This document shows, piece by piece, positions 12,158 to 26,059 of a stretch of DNA of 64,000 bases. The stretch is from positions 30,116,790 to 30,180,789 of the forward strand of contig NC_065541.1 of NCBI RefSeq assembly GCF_932294415.1, written 5' to 3'. Origin of the DNA: Quercus robur (taxonomy: Eukaryota; Streptophyta; Magnoliopsida; Fagales; Fagaceae). Positions within the stretch are counted from its first letter, which is position 1. Every line of letters begins with the position of its first letter. The notes below the pieces were generated by a model. The model was not told the DNA's origin. It saw only the letters and a program-made list of their open reading frames with translations, and searched no databases. The translations under genes and the position numbers were made by a program.

Positions 12158-13325
12158 ACACATGCGTGTGACCATACAACAGAAAAATATAAGAGAAAGA
12201 TGTGTTACCATCAAAAGAATAATTCAGATATTAAAACTTTTGAAAGGCCAAAAAATATTAAAGTATCATAAGATTTACTTCCTATAAATTTTTGAAACAA
12301 AACAAAATGTATATGATTACACAATAGAGAAATATAAAAGAAAAATTGATTACCTTCAAAATAATAATACATGGTATAGTTATTAAAATATGCTAAACAT
12401 GTTCAAATATTGCAAAAACTAACATAAATTTAGATGTTAAAACTTTCAAAATGCCAAAAAAGATATATAATTAAAGAATAAGTTATTGAAACAATTCAAA
12501 ATATATATAACTATTTAAAAGAGAAATATAAGAAAAAAGAAAAAAGTACATGAACCCATAAAGTAATAAGTTTTAAATTTTAATGGGTCTAAATTAAACT
12601 TTAAACGATGAAAAAAAAAAATCATTACATCAAACTACATAGCTTTTAGGTTTCATTATCAAAAAAAGAAAAAAAAAAAGAAGCCGCAACTTAATTATTG
12701 AGTGCATATTACAACACTACGAAAGCTTAAGGCATCACAAACAATTCCCAAACCATCCATATGATATATTTGACTCAAAACCTACTTATTCTTAAGTATT
12801 GCTCTCCAAGAAAGTAAGCAACTAGATGCGTATTGGCTTATATATTGCTGAAACATATATATTTCTTCTTATCTCAAAGGTAATATGGCATGTAGCGGGG
12901 GTATGGGAATGGGTAATACTTGTATGGAGATGAAAATCACTTTTTTAAAAATACATGAAAAACCATTAAAAAAAATTTACAAAGTAGTGGAGAAAATAAC
13001 AGAAGAAGAGTTCATACCTCTATTCGGCTTAAAAAAAATAAATAAATAATTAAGGCTTGCACTACTTTTATAGTGTTCATGGTTAACCTTGCAAATTTGG
13101 AGATAAATTGTCAACGTTTGATTTTGAATTTAAGTTGAACTTGTTAGAGAGATAGAGTTTCACTCTTTGTTAAATTTGGACTTTGGTTGTTGATGTCAAA
13201 GATTAGTCTTCCTTGGGTTGAAGTTGATATTGTTAATTAAAAAAAGTAAATTAATTTTGTTTAAAAAAAAATGATAATGATGTGGCAAGCTCTAGAGAAG
13301 TCAATAAAAAGTCAAAGGCTTCAGT

Positions 13326-13368
<43 letters not shown>

Positions 13369-16300
13369 TAATATGAGCCATGTAGGAATTTTTTTTAGAA
13401 AGTCTATAAACACAAAAAATTGGACAAAACTTACTGTTGTTGTTTATAAGTTTTTTGACTATCTTACTATGGTGATACCAACTTAAGAGATGAGATTAGA
13501 GGTGTTCTTGGCTTGATTAAGATATTAACCTTTTGATGTGGAGGAAACTTCAAAACCAAGAAAATATTTGAGAGGGTATATCCTTTATCTTGAAGTGTTG
13601 ACCAAGAAAATTCTTAAGGCTCTAGATGCCTAGCACATAATCACTAGTATTGATCATGTCATTACATATTTTAAAAGAAAGGTGATACCATGATCTAAGC
13701 ATTGAAATAATAGAGGAACTGGCCAAGAATTAATGTTGTGAGATGATAGAGCTGAACTTTGCAAACCAAGTTCGTAGAACTTGCTTAAGTCCATTGAGTG
13801 TTTGGAGTAGTCAACACAATTTGTGAGGAAAGCTCAAAGGATGACAGGATTCTAGAGGTTGCTGTATGTAAACTTTCTCTTTAAGGCTGCTATTAAGGAA
13901 GTAATTCTTTACACTCATTTAAAATAATGGCCATTTCTGGGAGGTAGAGACTACAAATGAGTGTACTGACACAAGAAAGTCAAGTAACCAAGACAAATGT
14001 CTTCTCATAATCCAAAGTAAATTCCTTGGCAACTAAACGAACTTTGTAGTAATTAACAATGTCAACCAATCTAGTTTTGTTCTTGTACATCCACTTGCGA
14101 CCTATAGCGGATTTGCTTTCTAGAAGGTTAATGAGTTCTCAAGTCCTTATCTTAAGAGTGAATCCAACTATTCTTTCGTAACTTAGTGAGGTCAGAGGAA
14201 GCCTTACAAAATATGTGAGGTTCATATAGGGTGGCAAATGTAGAAAAGTAATATGAGTCACGAATGTGAGAGAGAAGAGTTAAAATTGATAAGAGCAATG
14301 GGGCTTAAGAACCAATAGTGTCCCCAGCTAGCGTAAAAGGATGAGACTCATTGGAGGTGGGTGCTAGTGGCTCATCATAAGTGGACTTAGTGGATAGATG
14401 CTCTGGGAAGAGGTTAGGAGGGGGATTAATATGAGAAATAGTGGAAATATGATCTGTGAAGTGAGATAAGGAGTGGAATATTTTGTTTTCCAAGAAGACC
14501 ACAAGATAGGAGATCCTAAGATGTCTGGCTACTGGATCATATCTACAGATCTTTTATTTAAGTTAATAACCAAGAAAACAATATAATTGTGAGTGGGTTG
14601 TAGTTTGGTGAGTTCATGTGGTTGAAGAAGACCAAAATGGACATAACCAAAAACTTTGAGTGGGCTGTAGTTTGGGGGTGTACCAAACAATTGTTCATAA
14701 GGTGTTTGATCTGATAAGATGGGTGACGAACACCTGTTGATGTACACTACATTGAAAGTAGCTTCTTCTTAAGAGAGGTGAGAGTGGAAGTGACAATATT
14801 GCTTAGGGCCTTAATAGTATCTAGGATGTGACGAAGTTTCTATTTAGCTTTTTGTATGAGGTGCTAGGACATGAGGTATTAGAAACTATGCCATAATGTT
14901 TAGAATATCAAGAAAGTCATGTTGTTGGTATTTTAGAGCATTGTTAGATAGAAATACCTTAATAAACTTAGAAAATTGCGTTGCAATCATTTTGAAAAAA
15001 TCGCAATATATAGTTGAAATTTGGGAACAATTTTTTTTTTTAATATTAAATAAATCCAAGTGTATCTTGAAAAATCAGCTACAAAATAACAAAATACCGC
15101 TACCTTCACATAGTTGGAACAGGGGAGGGCCCAACACATTTGAATGAATAAGATCAAAAGGCGTCAAAAGTAATAAACTCACTTTTATCAAAAGATAATG
15201 CAGGTTATATATCAAGTTGACAAGACAAGACCATATAGTTAAAAGGAATAGAAGAAATTAAACCTAATACACCTCTTGACATTAAGTACTTGACACAAGT
15301 AACTAATGTGACTAAAGAGAGTTTACCAAAAAAAAATGTGACTAAAGAGAGAGTGTCATAGTCTATGGAGAATGAAGCAGAAGCTAAAACAATTGGTCCT
15401 GAGACTCTAGATTAAGGAAATGAAAGGAAGTGAGTTCAAACAACTGACCAACCTTACTGGTGGTCCCAACAATTTACCTCTTACACAATAATAACATTGG
15501 AAGAAAATAGCAAAAGTAATCCAAGTTCGATTAGTTGACCAATAGATTAAGGATTGAGAGATAGTTAACAGACATCAAAGGCAAATAATTTGGGTGTTGA
15601 AATGGACCCCACCTAACTAATAGTCATGGTGGAACCATCAATTGTATGAAAAGTGAAAATAAAGATGGGAGTGTAATGTGTATAAATGTGAGGGCAGAAT
15701 TATGAGCGTTGTGATTACAACAAGCATAGTCAAAGAACCATGTGAAGGAATCAGGTCAAACTTAGAGTCAAGTGCGGGTCAGATCTAGGTTAAGTTTGGC
15801 CAACCTGATCAATTGGTGACATTGTAGGCATGCTAACATGAATCTAATGTGGCAGGATGAAAGGTGTGCTGATGGGGCAATTGATGTCTTGCTAACGTGA
15901 CACTAATGTGGAACCTAGGCTAATGTGCACACTATGATGGTGACACATGGCAACCAGTGTGTGCTAAATGTGTATTGGCATGTGTTAGACACACGGAGAC
16001 CTAGAGTGGCACGTGATGATGTGTGTGACACATGGATTAGCATCCAAAATTTCAAGTGACATTTGGCGGCTTTGTTTGTTATGTTTCGATTGCTGTTGGA
16101 AACATTAGATGAAGATTTTTGCTATGGTTGTGGCTGTGTGTATTAAACAAAGATTTGTAGGTGGTATTTCTAAGAAAAGCAACAATCTTGGGTTGGCGAT
16201 GATGAATCACTTCTACCAACAAAGGCAAGGGTGGACTAGAGAAGACAACAACAGCAAGTTAACACCAAAAAATACGAGATTTTTCGTAAATATCAGAAGG

Positions 16301-19300
16301 TTAGAGCAGTAAGTCTGATACTATCTTAAGCAATTAACATATTATTGTCTTAAATTGAGTGTAATAATGTATTAAGCATTGTCCTTATATAGGCAGATGA
16401 GTGTTGTATAAACAATATAAGTGCAATACAAGCACAAGAGGTCTATAGCCCATTGGGCTTATATTCTAATAATAATAAAATAAGAATGGAAAATTAAAGA
16501 AAGATATATTTAGGTGGAAAGAGGTGTTTCTCGCCTGACAATGAGATCTAAGATTCTTTAATTCTTTCACTGAGGTTTCAATCTATGATACAAAAATAAC
16601 TAAATAAAAAATTGAACAAGAGAATAAGAAATCACATACCTTTAGATGAATTTGTTCAACCAAAGCATCATATGTTCCATTGAAGGGATAGAAATTGTAA
16701 GGCAAATAGAATGGCAATTGTTCTACAGTTGCTTTGAAGAGATCGATGGAAAATCCACTGAAGAGACTTTTATTTTCCAAGAGATCATATTCCACATTAA
16801 CATAATTTTTGAATAAAGATCTAGTAGGCACCCCAATTCTTAAGGGTTCAGCAGTTGTCGATAATGTCCATCCTTTTGGAGTATACCAAGGCCCCCCTGG
16901 CCAAATCACTTGCCCTAAGTTTCTCATAGAAGAATTGTAAGTAACATTCTCTGCAATAGTTTTTGAGAAACCTAATTTACTTGACCAAAATCCAAGTTCC
17001 TGGTAACTCTTTCCTATCATATTAATGATTTGAAATATTTGTCCAGGAGCCAATTTTTTGTTAAAAAACTGAACCCTTCCGCTTAAGCCTTGAAAATCAC
17101 TTAGTAATATTTTATCTAGTAACTGTTGCCCCACCTTGTTGCTCTCCATCATTGTTAGACACACTGACCATAGAGCATCATAGGCTTGCAATGCAAAAAT
17201 CCCTAGTTCGTGGTTTTTCTCTTCAGGATATTTCGAGGCAAACTTTTTGCAAAATTTGAAATAAAAGTCTTGAAAATGAGGCTCATTTTCTGGGAAGTAG
17301 CTCCTGACCCCCATTACTCCTTGCATGTAAGAGATGATAGAGGCATCAATGGAGTGCACAAGACTTGTCATGGAGTTGGTTGTAATCCACACATAACCAT
17401 TTTCCATCATCTTCATTTTATTTGCTTTTTCAAATAGACGAATGGCCAACAAAAATGACAAATTAACCACGAAAATTCTACATTGCCCACTTTGTAGCCT
17501 CTCAAGCTCCTTAGACAAGGAATTAGTAGTGGTGAGAGGTCCAAGAGATAGATGATGTATTATTCGTACTCCTGCTTCTTTTAAGGCGTCAAAGAGGTGA
17601 GGCAAGACTCCATTGACTGAGGAATCTGTATCTTCATATATCATAGTGACCTGATGCCATTCCCAAGACTTAACAATAGCTGCTATGGCTTTCATTTGTC
17701 CATGCTGATTAGGTGATGCTTGGACCAAAAATGGCCATTGCTCGATTGCCCAATTGGGAGTAACATCAGCAAAAGACAGAATTGGAATTTGATTTTTGTT
17801 GCCAATGTCAGCAACCAATGATGCCTCTTCCCATGTACATGGTCCTAGAATGAGTTGCACATGGTGTGACTTGATAAGAGCTATAGCTACATTAAAAATG
17901 TAACAGATAAATCAACATCTTCATATAATTTGTAATGATAAATATTTTACTACAAAAACAAATATGATAAGTATAAAATAGCATCATAAGACCATGAAGG
18001 TCCTTTACTAAAACGAGATTGAATTTAATATGCAAATCCTTGTCTGTTAAAGTAGAAAAACGAACAAGAGAAATAAGCAGCAAAACTTTTTTTATTTATT
18101 TCAAAATACATTGTTGTTAAGAGACTGCCATAAATACAAGAATTTTATGGATTTCTTTTTTTAAAAAAACAGAGAAGGAATGTACACTAGATAGAAACTC
18201 TAACAAAGATTTGAAATGTCACCAAGCAATTTGATCATGCATTTGGTTCGTGTAATGTTAAATTGCATTGCAATGTGAAATATATTCTTGGAATTTTTTT
18301 TATCCATGGAATCACATTCTAACAGTATAAAATTATGGTGTATGGTTCATTAGTCACATTCCCATCCTATTCCAAGAATATAGCGTTCCTATATTTGGCT
18401 CATAATATTATTAGAAATAACTACAATTTTAATGATAAATTGATTGAAAATAGTTGTGTAGGGCCCTTGGGTCCAGAAGTTCATTATCTACCCATATATT
18501 GGGCCTGTGGCCCAAGTCGAGAACAAGGATTTGCCCGAGGAGGAGAAGTTTTCGTCAGAGGAGACTGTGTTGATGAATAAAAAGGTGGGATTTGGTCATA
18601 ATAGCTCAAGAGAGTGTGTTGAGGATGAAGGTGTCCTCGACTAGACAAAGCCGAGGTCCTAAGAGACAGTTTATCAGCAAGAGTGACGATCCCGAAGATT
18701 TAGTTGGAGCGGACAAGCTTTGCAGAGACATCAGATAAGGAGAAGTCCCAAAATATCTTAGGTGAAAGCTGCTGCATCCGCATTAAATGCACTGCAGCTA
18801 GTGCAGCTAACTCTATAGCCGCATTAATGTGGAGATGATGCCTAAATAGTGGATTTCAGCCTTACAGCTACTACATAAGGACTCATGGGGAGTGTTGATG
18901 GGACAAGTATTCAAACCAACCGTCTAGAATGCACGTGGAAGGTGGAGATGAAAGGGAAGGACAATATAAATGAGAAGGAATGAGTGAAAAACAGCTACTA
19001 CATAAGGACTTATGGGGAGTGTTTATGGGACAAGTATCCAAACCAACCGTCTAAAATGCACGTGGAAGGTAGAGATGAAAGGGAAGGACAGTATAAAATG
19101 AGAAGGAATGAGTGAAAAAAGGAGATCGGAAAAAGGAGGAAAGAAACACTGTGCAATTAAGAATCAATCTTGTAACGTTACCTAAGAGCATTATATAAAA
19201 ACCATTGTCCTCGAACTTCACCGAGGACGTTTTTTCTTTAGCATACACTCGTGTATTTTCATTCTTTAGACATCAAACCTACCTAATTTGTTGTTCGGCT

Positions 19301-22300
19301 AACTAAAGCCTAGTTTTTCTAACCCATTTCTCTACAAATTCATTGTTTTTGGCGTTTTGGGCCTAAGTCCATTCATACTTTGGGCTTGAATCTTGAATCT
19401 GGTCCCTACAATTGGCGCCATCTATGGGAATTACTGATGCGATAGTGAGTTTGACGTTCAACGATGGTAGGATCAAATCCAAACCAAGCAGAATCCATGG
19501 GGTCTCAATGTCAAAATCATTTACATGAACTTGAACGAAAAAGAGACTAGGAGGGAAGTGTACACACTACCCACTCCAGTAAGAGTCAATCTCGGGGTAA
19601 GAGCCATGTCTCTCATGAGGAAAATACCAGAAACATGCAAAAGGAGATTGATCACCTAAAAAGAAACTTATGCCATAAACGCAGAAAGCGAGCTCCTTCA
19701 AATTCTGATTACTCTTCCGGTAATGAGAAGGACGAAGACTATAGACAGAGGTCAAGGACTCCCCCCAGCGAGTCCTTCTCATATGATGAAGACTACCGCC
19801 ATGAACGCCGAAACAGAAATGCATCTTCGGGAGGCCTGGGAAATGACGCCATGAGTAAAGCACTCAACCAAATTTTCAAGTCGTCTTTCACGTGTTGGAT
19901 TGAAGGAGGGAGACTTCCTCAGCAGTTCACTCAACCCACATTCACCTTGTATAATGGTAGAACAGACCTGGTAGAACATGTTAGCCACTTTAATTAAAGG
20001 ATGGCTGTACATTCCAAGAATGAAGCCTTGATGTGCAAGATATTCCCATCCTACCTAGGGCCTGTGGCAATGAGGTGGTTTGACGATTTGAGGGCAGGCT
20101 CCATTGACTCCTTTAAGGAACTTACCCAAGCATTTGGGTCTAGCTTTATTACATGCAGCAGGGTTCCTCGGCCTTTGGCTTCCTTGTTATCTTTGTCCAT
20201 GAGAGAAGGAGAAAGCCTAAAAACATATTCGGACAGATATTGGGAGATATTCAACGAGATAGATAGTGATTTTGAGGATGTAGCCATCAGTACTTTCAAG
20301 CTCGGCCTACCTACTGAGCATGGTTTAAGGAAATCTTTGACTGGGAAACCTGTTACCAGTATACGCCAGCTCATGGATCATATTGACAAGTACAAGAGGG
20401 TTGAAGAGAACCAGTAGTAGGATAAGGGGAAGGGTAAGATTATCCCTTAAGAGATGAGGGATTTCAAGTCGGACCATTACAATAATATCAGAACTCAAAG
20501 GGATTTTGCTAAATAGTCTGAACCTGCAGCTTCTTAGGTGGTGAGCACTGTATTTAGAGAACTAGTGCATCAAGTTCTAGAGAAGATCAAGAATAAGCCG
20601 TACTTCATATGGCTGAATAAGATGAGTGGAGACCTTTTGAGGCGCAACTAGAGTTTTCATTGCCTGTATCACCAAGAGCGGGGGCATACCATCGAGGACT
20701 GCTAGACGCTGTGGAACATCTAGAGTAATTGGTAAAAGAGGGGAGGTTACAATAATTTCTGTATCGACCCAATGGACAAGGAGATCAATCAAGGGCAGGG
20801 GCTTAGGGAAGTGCTCCTTTAAGGCCCCCTTTAGGTACAATCAATGTCATTTTTACTGCGCCGGGGAGAACGAGTTCTCGCCCTTCTAGGATGATGTCTG
20901 TAGCTAGATCACCAGCTGAGGGCTCCAACTCTGAGCCGAAGAGGGCTAGACTGGAAATCCGACATTCGTTGAGTTTCTCAGACGAAGTCAAGATTGGAAC
21001 TATCCAACCACATGATGACACTTTGGTGGTCACCTTCAGGATAGGGGTTATGATGTAAAGAGAGTAATGGTGGACTAGGGCAGTTGTGTAGAAGTCATGT
21101 ATCCAGACTTGTACAGAGGACTAAATTTGAAACCTGAAGACTTGACAACCTACGATTCACCTTTGGTAAGCTTTGATGGGAAGTTTGTTGCCCCGAAGGG
21201 CCAGATTAGGTTACCCATACAGGCCGGCTCAGAGGTGGTGGAAGTGGACTTCATAGTGGTGGATGCATACTCCCCCTACACGGCCATTGTCGCTAGACCC
21301 TGGTTTCATACCTTGGGTGCTGTTTCTTCAACTCTGCATTAGAAGGTTAAGTATCCGTCCAGAGACTAGATTGAGGAGCTGGTAGGGAACCAATCTATGG
21401 CTAGGCAGTGCCTCGTGTCTGCAATTTTGTATCAACCAGCAACTGAGTCCTCGGCCATGATTAAGAAAGGTTTATAGCAATCAAAGTCTCCGGAATTATC
21501 TGCAAAGAGGCAGGCCGAGGAAGCCAAATGTGAAGATTTAGAGAAATTCACCATAGGTGATGATCCAGAAAAGTTTTTTCAGGTGGGAGCTCAGCTACCA
21601 CCTTAGGAGAAGGAGGAGTTGGTGATATTTCTCAAGGAGAACGTTGATGTTTTCGCTTGGAATGCTTATGAAGCTCTAGGAGTGGATCCGAGCTTCATTT
21701 TCCATCATCTAAACGTCAATCAAATGGTCACCCCCAGGAGGCAACCACCTCAGCATTCGTCCAAGGAACACTCAGATGCTGTTAGAGACGAGGTGACGAA
21801 ACTTAAGTAGGCTGGAGCTATTATTATCCTGAATGGTTAGCTAACACTGTAGTGGTAAAGAAAAAGATTGGAAAGTGGTGCGTATTCGTAGATTTCATAG
21901 ACTTGAACAAAGCCTGCCCAAAGGACCCTTTCCCTATGCCTCGAATTGACCAACTAGTGGACGCAACGGTGGGCCATCCTTGGATGAGTTTTTTGGATGC
22001 CTTTCAAGGGTACCATCAGATACCTTTAGCCCTAGACGACTAAGAGAGGACAACTTTTGTTACTTCTGTTGTAAACTAGCATTACAAGGTTAGACCCTTT
22101 GGTTTGAAGAATGCAGGGGCTACTTACCAAAGGATGATGACCAAGATATTTGAGCCACAGTTAGGAAAAAACATTAAAGTTTATATCGATGATATGGTGA
22201 TAAAAAGTAAGGTAGAATTCGAGCATGCTAGTGACCTCGGAAATATCTTTGCTATCTTAAGGAAACATAAGCTGCGACTTAATGCTTCCAAGTGTTCTTT

Positions 22301-25300
22301 TGGCGTTGGATCAGGGAAGTTCTTGGGCTACATGGTCACACACCGCGAGATTGAGGTTAATCCTGACCAAATCATGGCAATCAACAATCTGCAACCACCT
22401 CGGAATCCCAAGGAAGTCAAGAGGTTAACTGGGATGACTGCTGCTTTAAATCGGTTCATTTCTCGGTCAGCAGACAGGTGTAGGCCTTTCTTTTAGCTAT
22501 TGAACAAATGGAAGGGTTTCTAATGGATCGAGGAGTGTGCCCTAGCTTTCTAGCAGTTGAAAAAGTACCTTTCTTGGCCACCAATTATGTCAAGGCTCGA
22601 GCAATAAGTTTAGTTTTGATCCGTGTCGACAGTGGTGTGCAGAGGCCAGTCTATTACATAAGCCAGTCACTACATAAAGCTAAGGTCCGGTACTTACCAC
22701 TTGAGAAGGTCATTTTGGCAGTGGTGCATGACACTCGTAAGCTTCCCCATTATTTCCAATCACACACGATTGTTGTCTTGACTCAGCTCCCACTCAGATC
22801 TTTACTTCGGAGTGCCGACTACACAGGGAGAATTGCAAAGTTGAGCACGATCCTAGGGGCTTTTGATATCAAATATATGCCTCGCACCTCTGTCAAAGGT
22901 CAGGTCCTCGCCAATCTAGTGGCTGAGTTTGCCAAGACCCCATCAGAAGATAAATTAGAGTAAAATATGGATGAAAAATCAGTTGCCGTAATCTTCCTGC
23001 AAGAGCCTTTGTCCTAAAAGGTCTACGTCGATGGTGCAGCTAATATAGAGGATCTGGAGTGGGGCTAGTTCTAGTATCTGCAGAAAAGATCACAATTGAG
23101 AAATCCTTGAGATTGAGATTCTCGACTAAAAACAATGAGGTTGAATATGAAACTCTGTTGGTAGGGATGACCATGGTTCAGAAAAAGGGTGGAAAGGCAG
23201 TGGAGATATTCTCTTATTCAAGGCTGGTTGTAGGCCAAGTCCAAGGGGAGTTGGAGGCGAGAAATCCTAAAATGTAGGAATATTTGAGCCATGTTAGACA
23301 CTTACAATCTGGATTTAAGTCTTTTGTTTTATCACAAGTTCCTAGAAGTAGGAATGCACATGTGACTCTCTCGCCACACTGGCAACCTCTTCGGCACAGG
23401 GCTTGCCTTAGGTAATCCTTATGGAGGACTTGTGCAAACCTTTTGAAGTGGAAAGGAATGTGGTTCATGTTCACCAAATAAGGATGGGGCCTAGTTGGAT
23501 GGACCCTATTGTGCTATTCCTTAAATCCGAGGCTCACAAGGTGCGAAGAAAAGCTTCTTGGTTTTGGCTGTCCGAGGACCAGAAACTGTATAAGAGATCT
23601 TTTTCTGGCCCATATTTGCTGTGCATGCACCCTAAAGCAATTAAGCTGCTCTTGGAAGAATTACACGAAGGAATTTGTGGAAGCCACACGGGAAGCAGAT
23701 CTTTGTCTCACAGGGCCTTCACACAAGGCTACTGGTGGTCAAACATGCAAAAAGAAACACAAGACTATGTGAAGAAGTGTGACCAATGCCAAAGATTTGC
23801 ACCAAACATTCACCAACTTGGAGGAGTCCTTAATCCCTTGACCAGTCCTTGGCCTTTCACTCAGTGGGGCTTGGATATTATAGGGTCTTTCCTTAAGGCA
23901 ACGGGGAATAAGAGGTATTTGTTGGTCGACACGGATTACTTCACCAAATGGGTCGAAACTAAACCACTGGCAAATATCAGGGACGTGGACGCCAAAAAAT
24001 TTGTTTGGAAGAATATTGTCACTCAGTTTGGAATTCCTTATACCCTCATCTCGGACAATGGACTTCAATTTGATAGTAAAACTTTTATGAGGTATTGCTA
24101 CGATTTGGGAATAAAGAATAAGTATTCCACTCTGGCCTATCCACAAGGAAATGGGCAGGCCGAGGCTGTCAACAAGGTTATAGAGAGCAGACTTAAAAAA
24201 AGACTACACGACGCAAATAGGAAGTGGATGGAAGAACTGCCACACGTCCTTTGGACATACTGGACTACACCTTGTAGATCTACTGGAGAGACACCTTTCT
24301 CAATGACCTATGGTGCTGAGGCTGTCATTCCTTTGGAAACTGGATTCCCCACACTGAGAACAAGTTCTTTTGCTCTGAGCAGCAATGATGGGTTGTTGGA
24401 AAAAAACATAGATTTAATTGAAGAATGGAGAGAAAATGCCATGGTCCAATTGGCTTACTATCAACACAAGCTTAAACAAGGATATGATGCTAACGTGAAG
24501 CTAAGGCCACTAACACTTGGAGACTTGGTTCTAAGAAAGGTTATGGGGACTGCCAAGAACCCAGCATGGGGGAAGTTTGGACCCAACTGGGAGGGGCCCT
24601 ATCGTATCACATCAGTGGCCAGGATTGGAGCATATTATCTAGAAGATTTAAAGGAAAAGGCTATACCACGCCCCTGGAATGTATATAACCTTAGGAGATA
24701 TTATTATTAATAGAGATTTTCTTCATCCTATTTGGGATTGTTATATTGTTTGTCATGTATCCTTGACATCTATCTAAGTATTAAACAGAACCTGGGTCAT
24801 GTCTGGCTCCTCGGACCACATGCTTTGGGAAAATTGATAACTTTTAATCATTTCTTTAAGTATTAAACAGAACCTTAGCTATGCCTGGTTCCTCAGACCA
24901 CTTGAAAATTAATACTCCTTGACATTGACCTAAGTATCAAACAGAACCTTAGTCATGCCTAGCTCCTCGGACCACATGCCTTGGGAAAATTGATAACTTT
25001 TAATCATTGTTTTAAGTATTAAACAGAACCTTAGCTATGCCTGGTTCTTCGGACCATCTGCTTTGGGAAAATTAATACTCCTTGACATCTACCTAAGTAT
25101 CAAACAAAATCTTGGTCATGCCTGGCTCCTTGGACCACATGCCTTGGGAAAATTGATAACTTTTAATCATTGTTTTAAGTATTAAACAGAACTTTAGCTA
25201 TGCCTGGTCCCTCGGATCACCTGCTTTGGGAAAATTAATACTTCTTGACATTTACCTAAGTATCAAACATAACCTTGGTCATGCCTGGATCCTTGGACCA

Positions 25301-26014
25301 CATGCCTTGGGAAAATTGATAACTTTCAATCATTGTTCTAAGTATTGAACCAAACCTTGCTCGTGCTTGGATCCTCGGACCACACACTTTGGTTAAATCA
25401 ACGTTTTCTATCAAGTTCCTAAGGGTCAAGGCAAAGCCTTAATTATTGAAGACTTCTTGGATTACAAATTTAAGGTAAGTTAGTATCCCTTATTAATGAC
25501 TTCAATGTTAGGTAAAACCATGTCAAACGGCAATGATTTTCACTACAACAAGAGTCACAATGAGATGCTCATGAGCGTCACTTAAAGCATTTATAGGCTT
25601 ACTTATATTCGTTCAAGAGATGATTATCCTTTTGCTCCTCTAAAATTACCAATAAGTAAGGAACATAGCATATTTGAAACTATATGCAAGTAATGTTGTA
25701 GAGTATGTTCTTGAAATTGGAATTATCCCTTGCCGAGATGGTGGACTTAGTAAATTTCGCTCATTATTGTTGCAGATCATATGAAATGGGAGAAATGTTT
25801 TGTCACTCGAGTAGATTAGTGAGAGAAATTCTATTTTATCACTACTTTTGTTAAATGTTAGATAAAACAAAAATCATATTGACTTCAATATGTAAGTCAC
25901 AGTGAAGAAGAAAGAAAATGCCCATAATTTTCATTAATAACAGCCTTAAAACAAGGCAGATCAAATGCAAAGAGGCAAGTTGATTACAATTGATAAAAAA
26001 GAAAAAGAAAACGG

Positions 26015-26059
<45 letters not shown>

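Larger units (their letters stand above)
11258..16639 (-). other. GLR-A intron 2 (5.4 kb), with copia relic and repeats
   Basis: Donor GTATGT next to 16640; acceptor GAGCAG before 11257. The same intron is 522 bp in GLR-B and 368 bp in GLR-C. The extra length is a decayed Ty1/copia element (about 13420-16470), degenerate repeats (about 11960-12540) and microsatellites. No separate host gene is seen. Confidence 0.8.

Noticed and set aside
14896-15147. 83-codon plus-strand frame
   Set aside because: Shadow of the minus-strand copia integrase remnant.
17210-17437. 75-codon plus-strand frame
   Set aside because: Antisense shadow of GLR-A exon 2.
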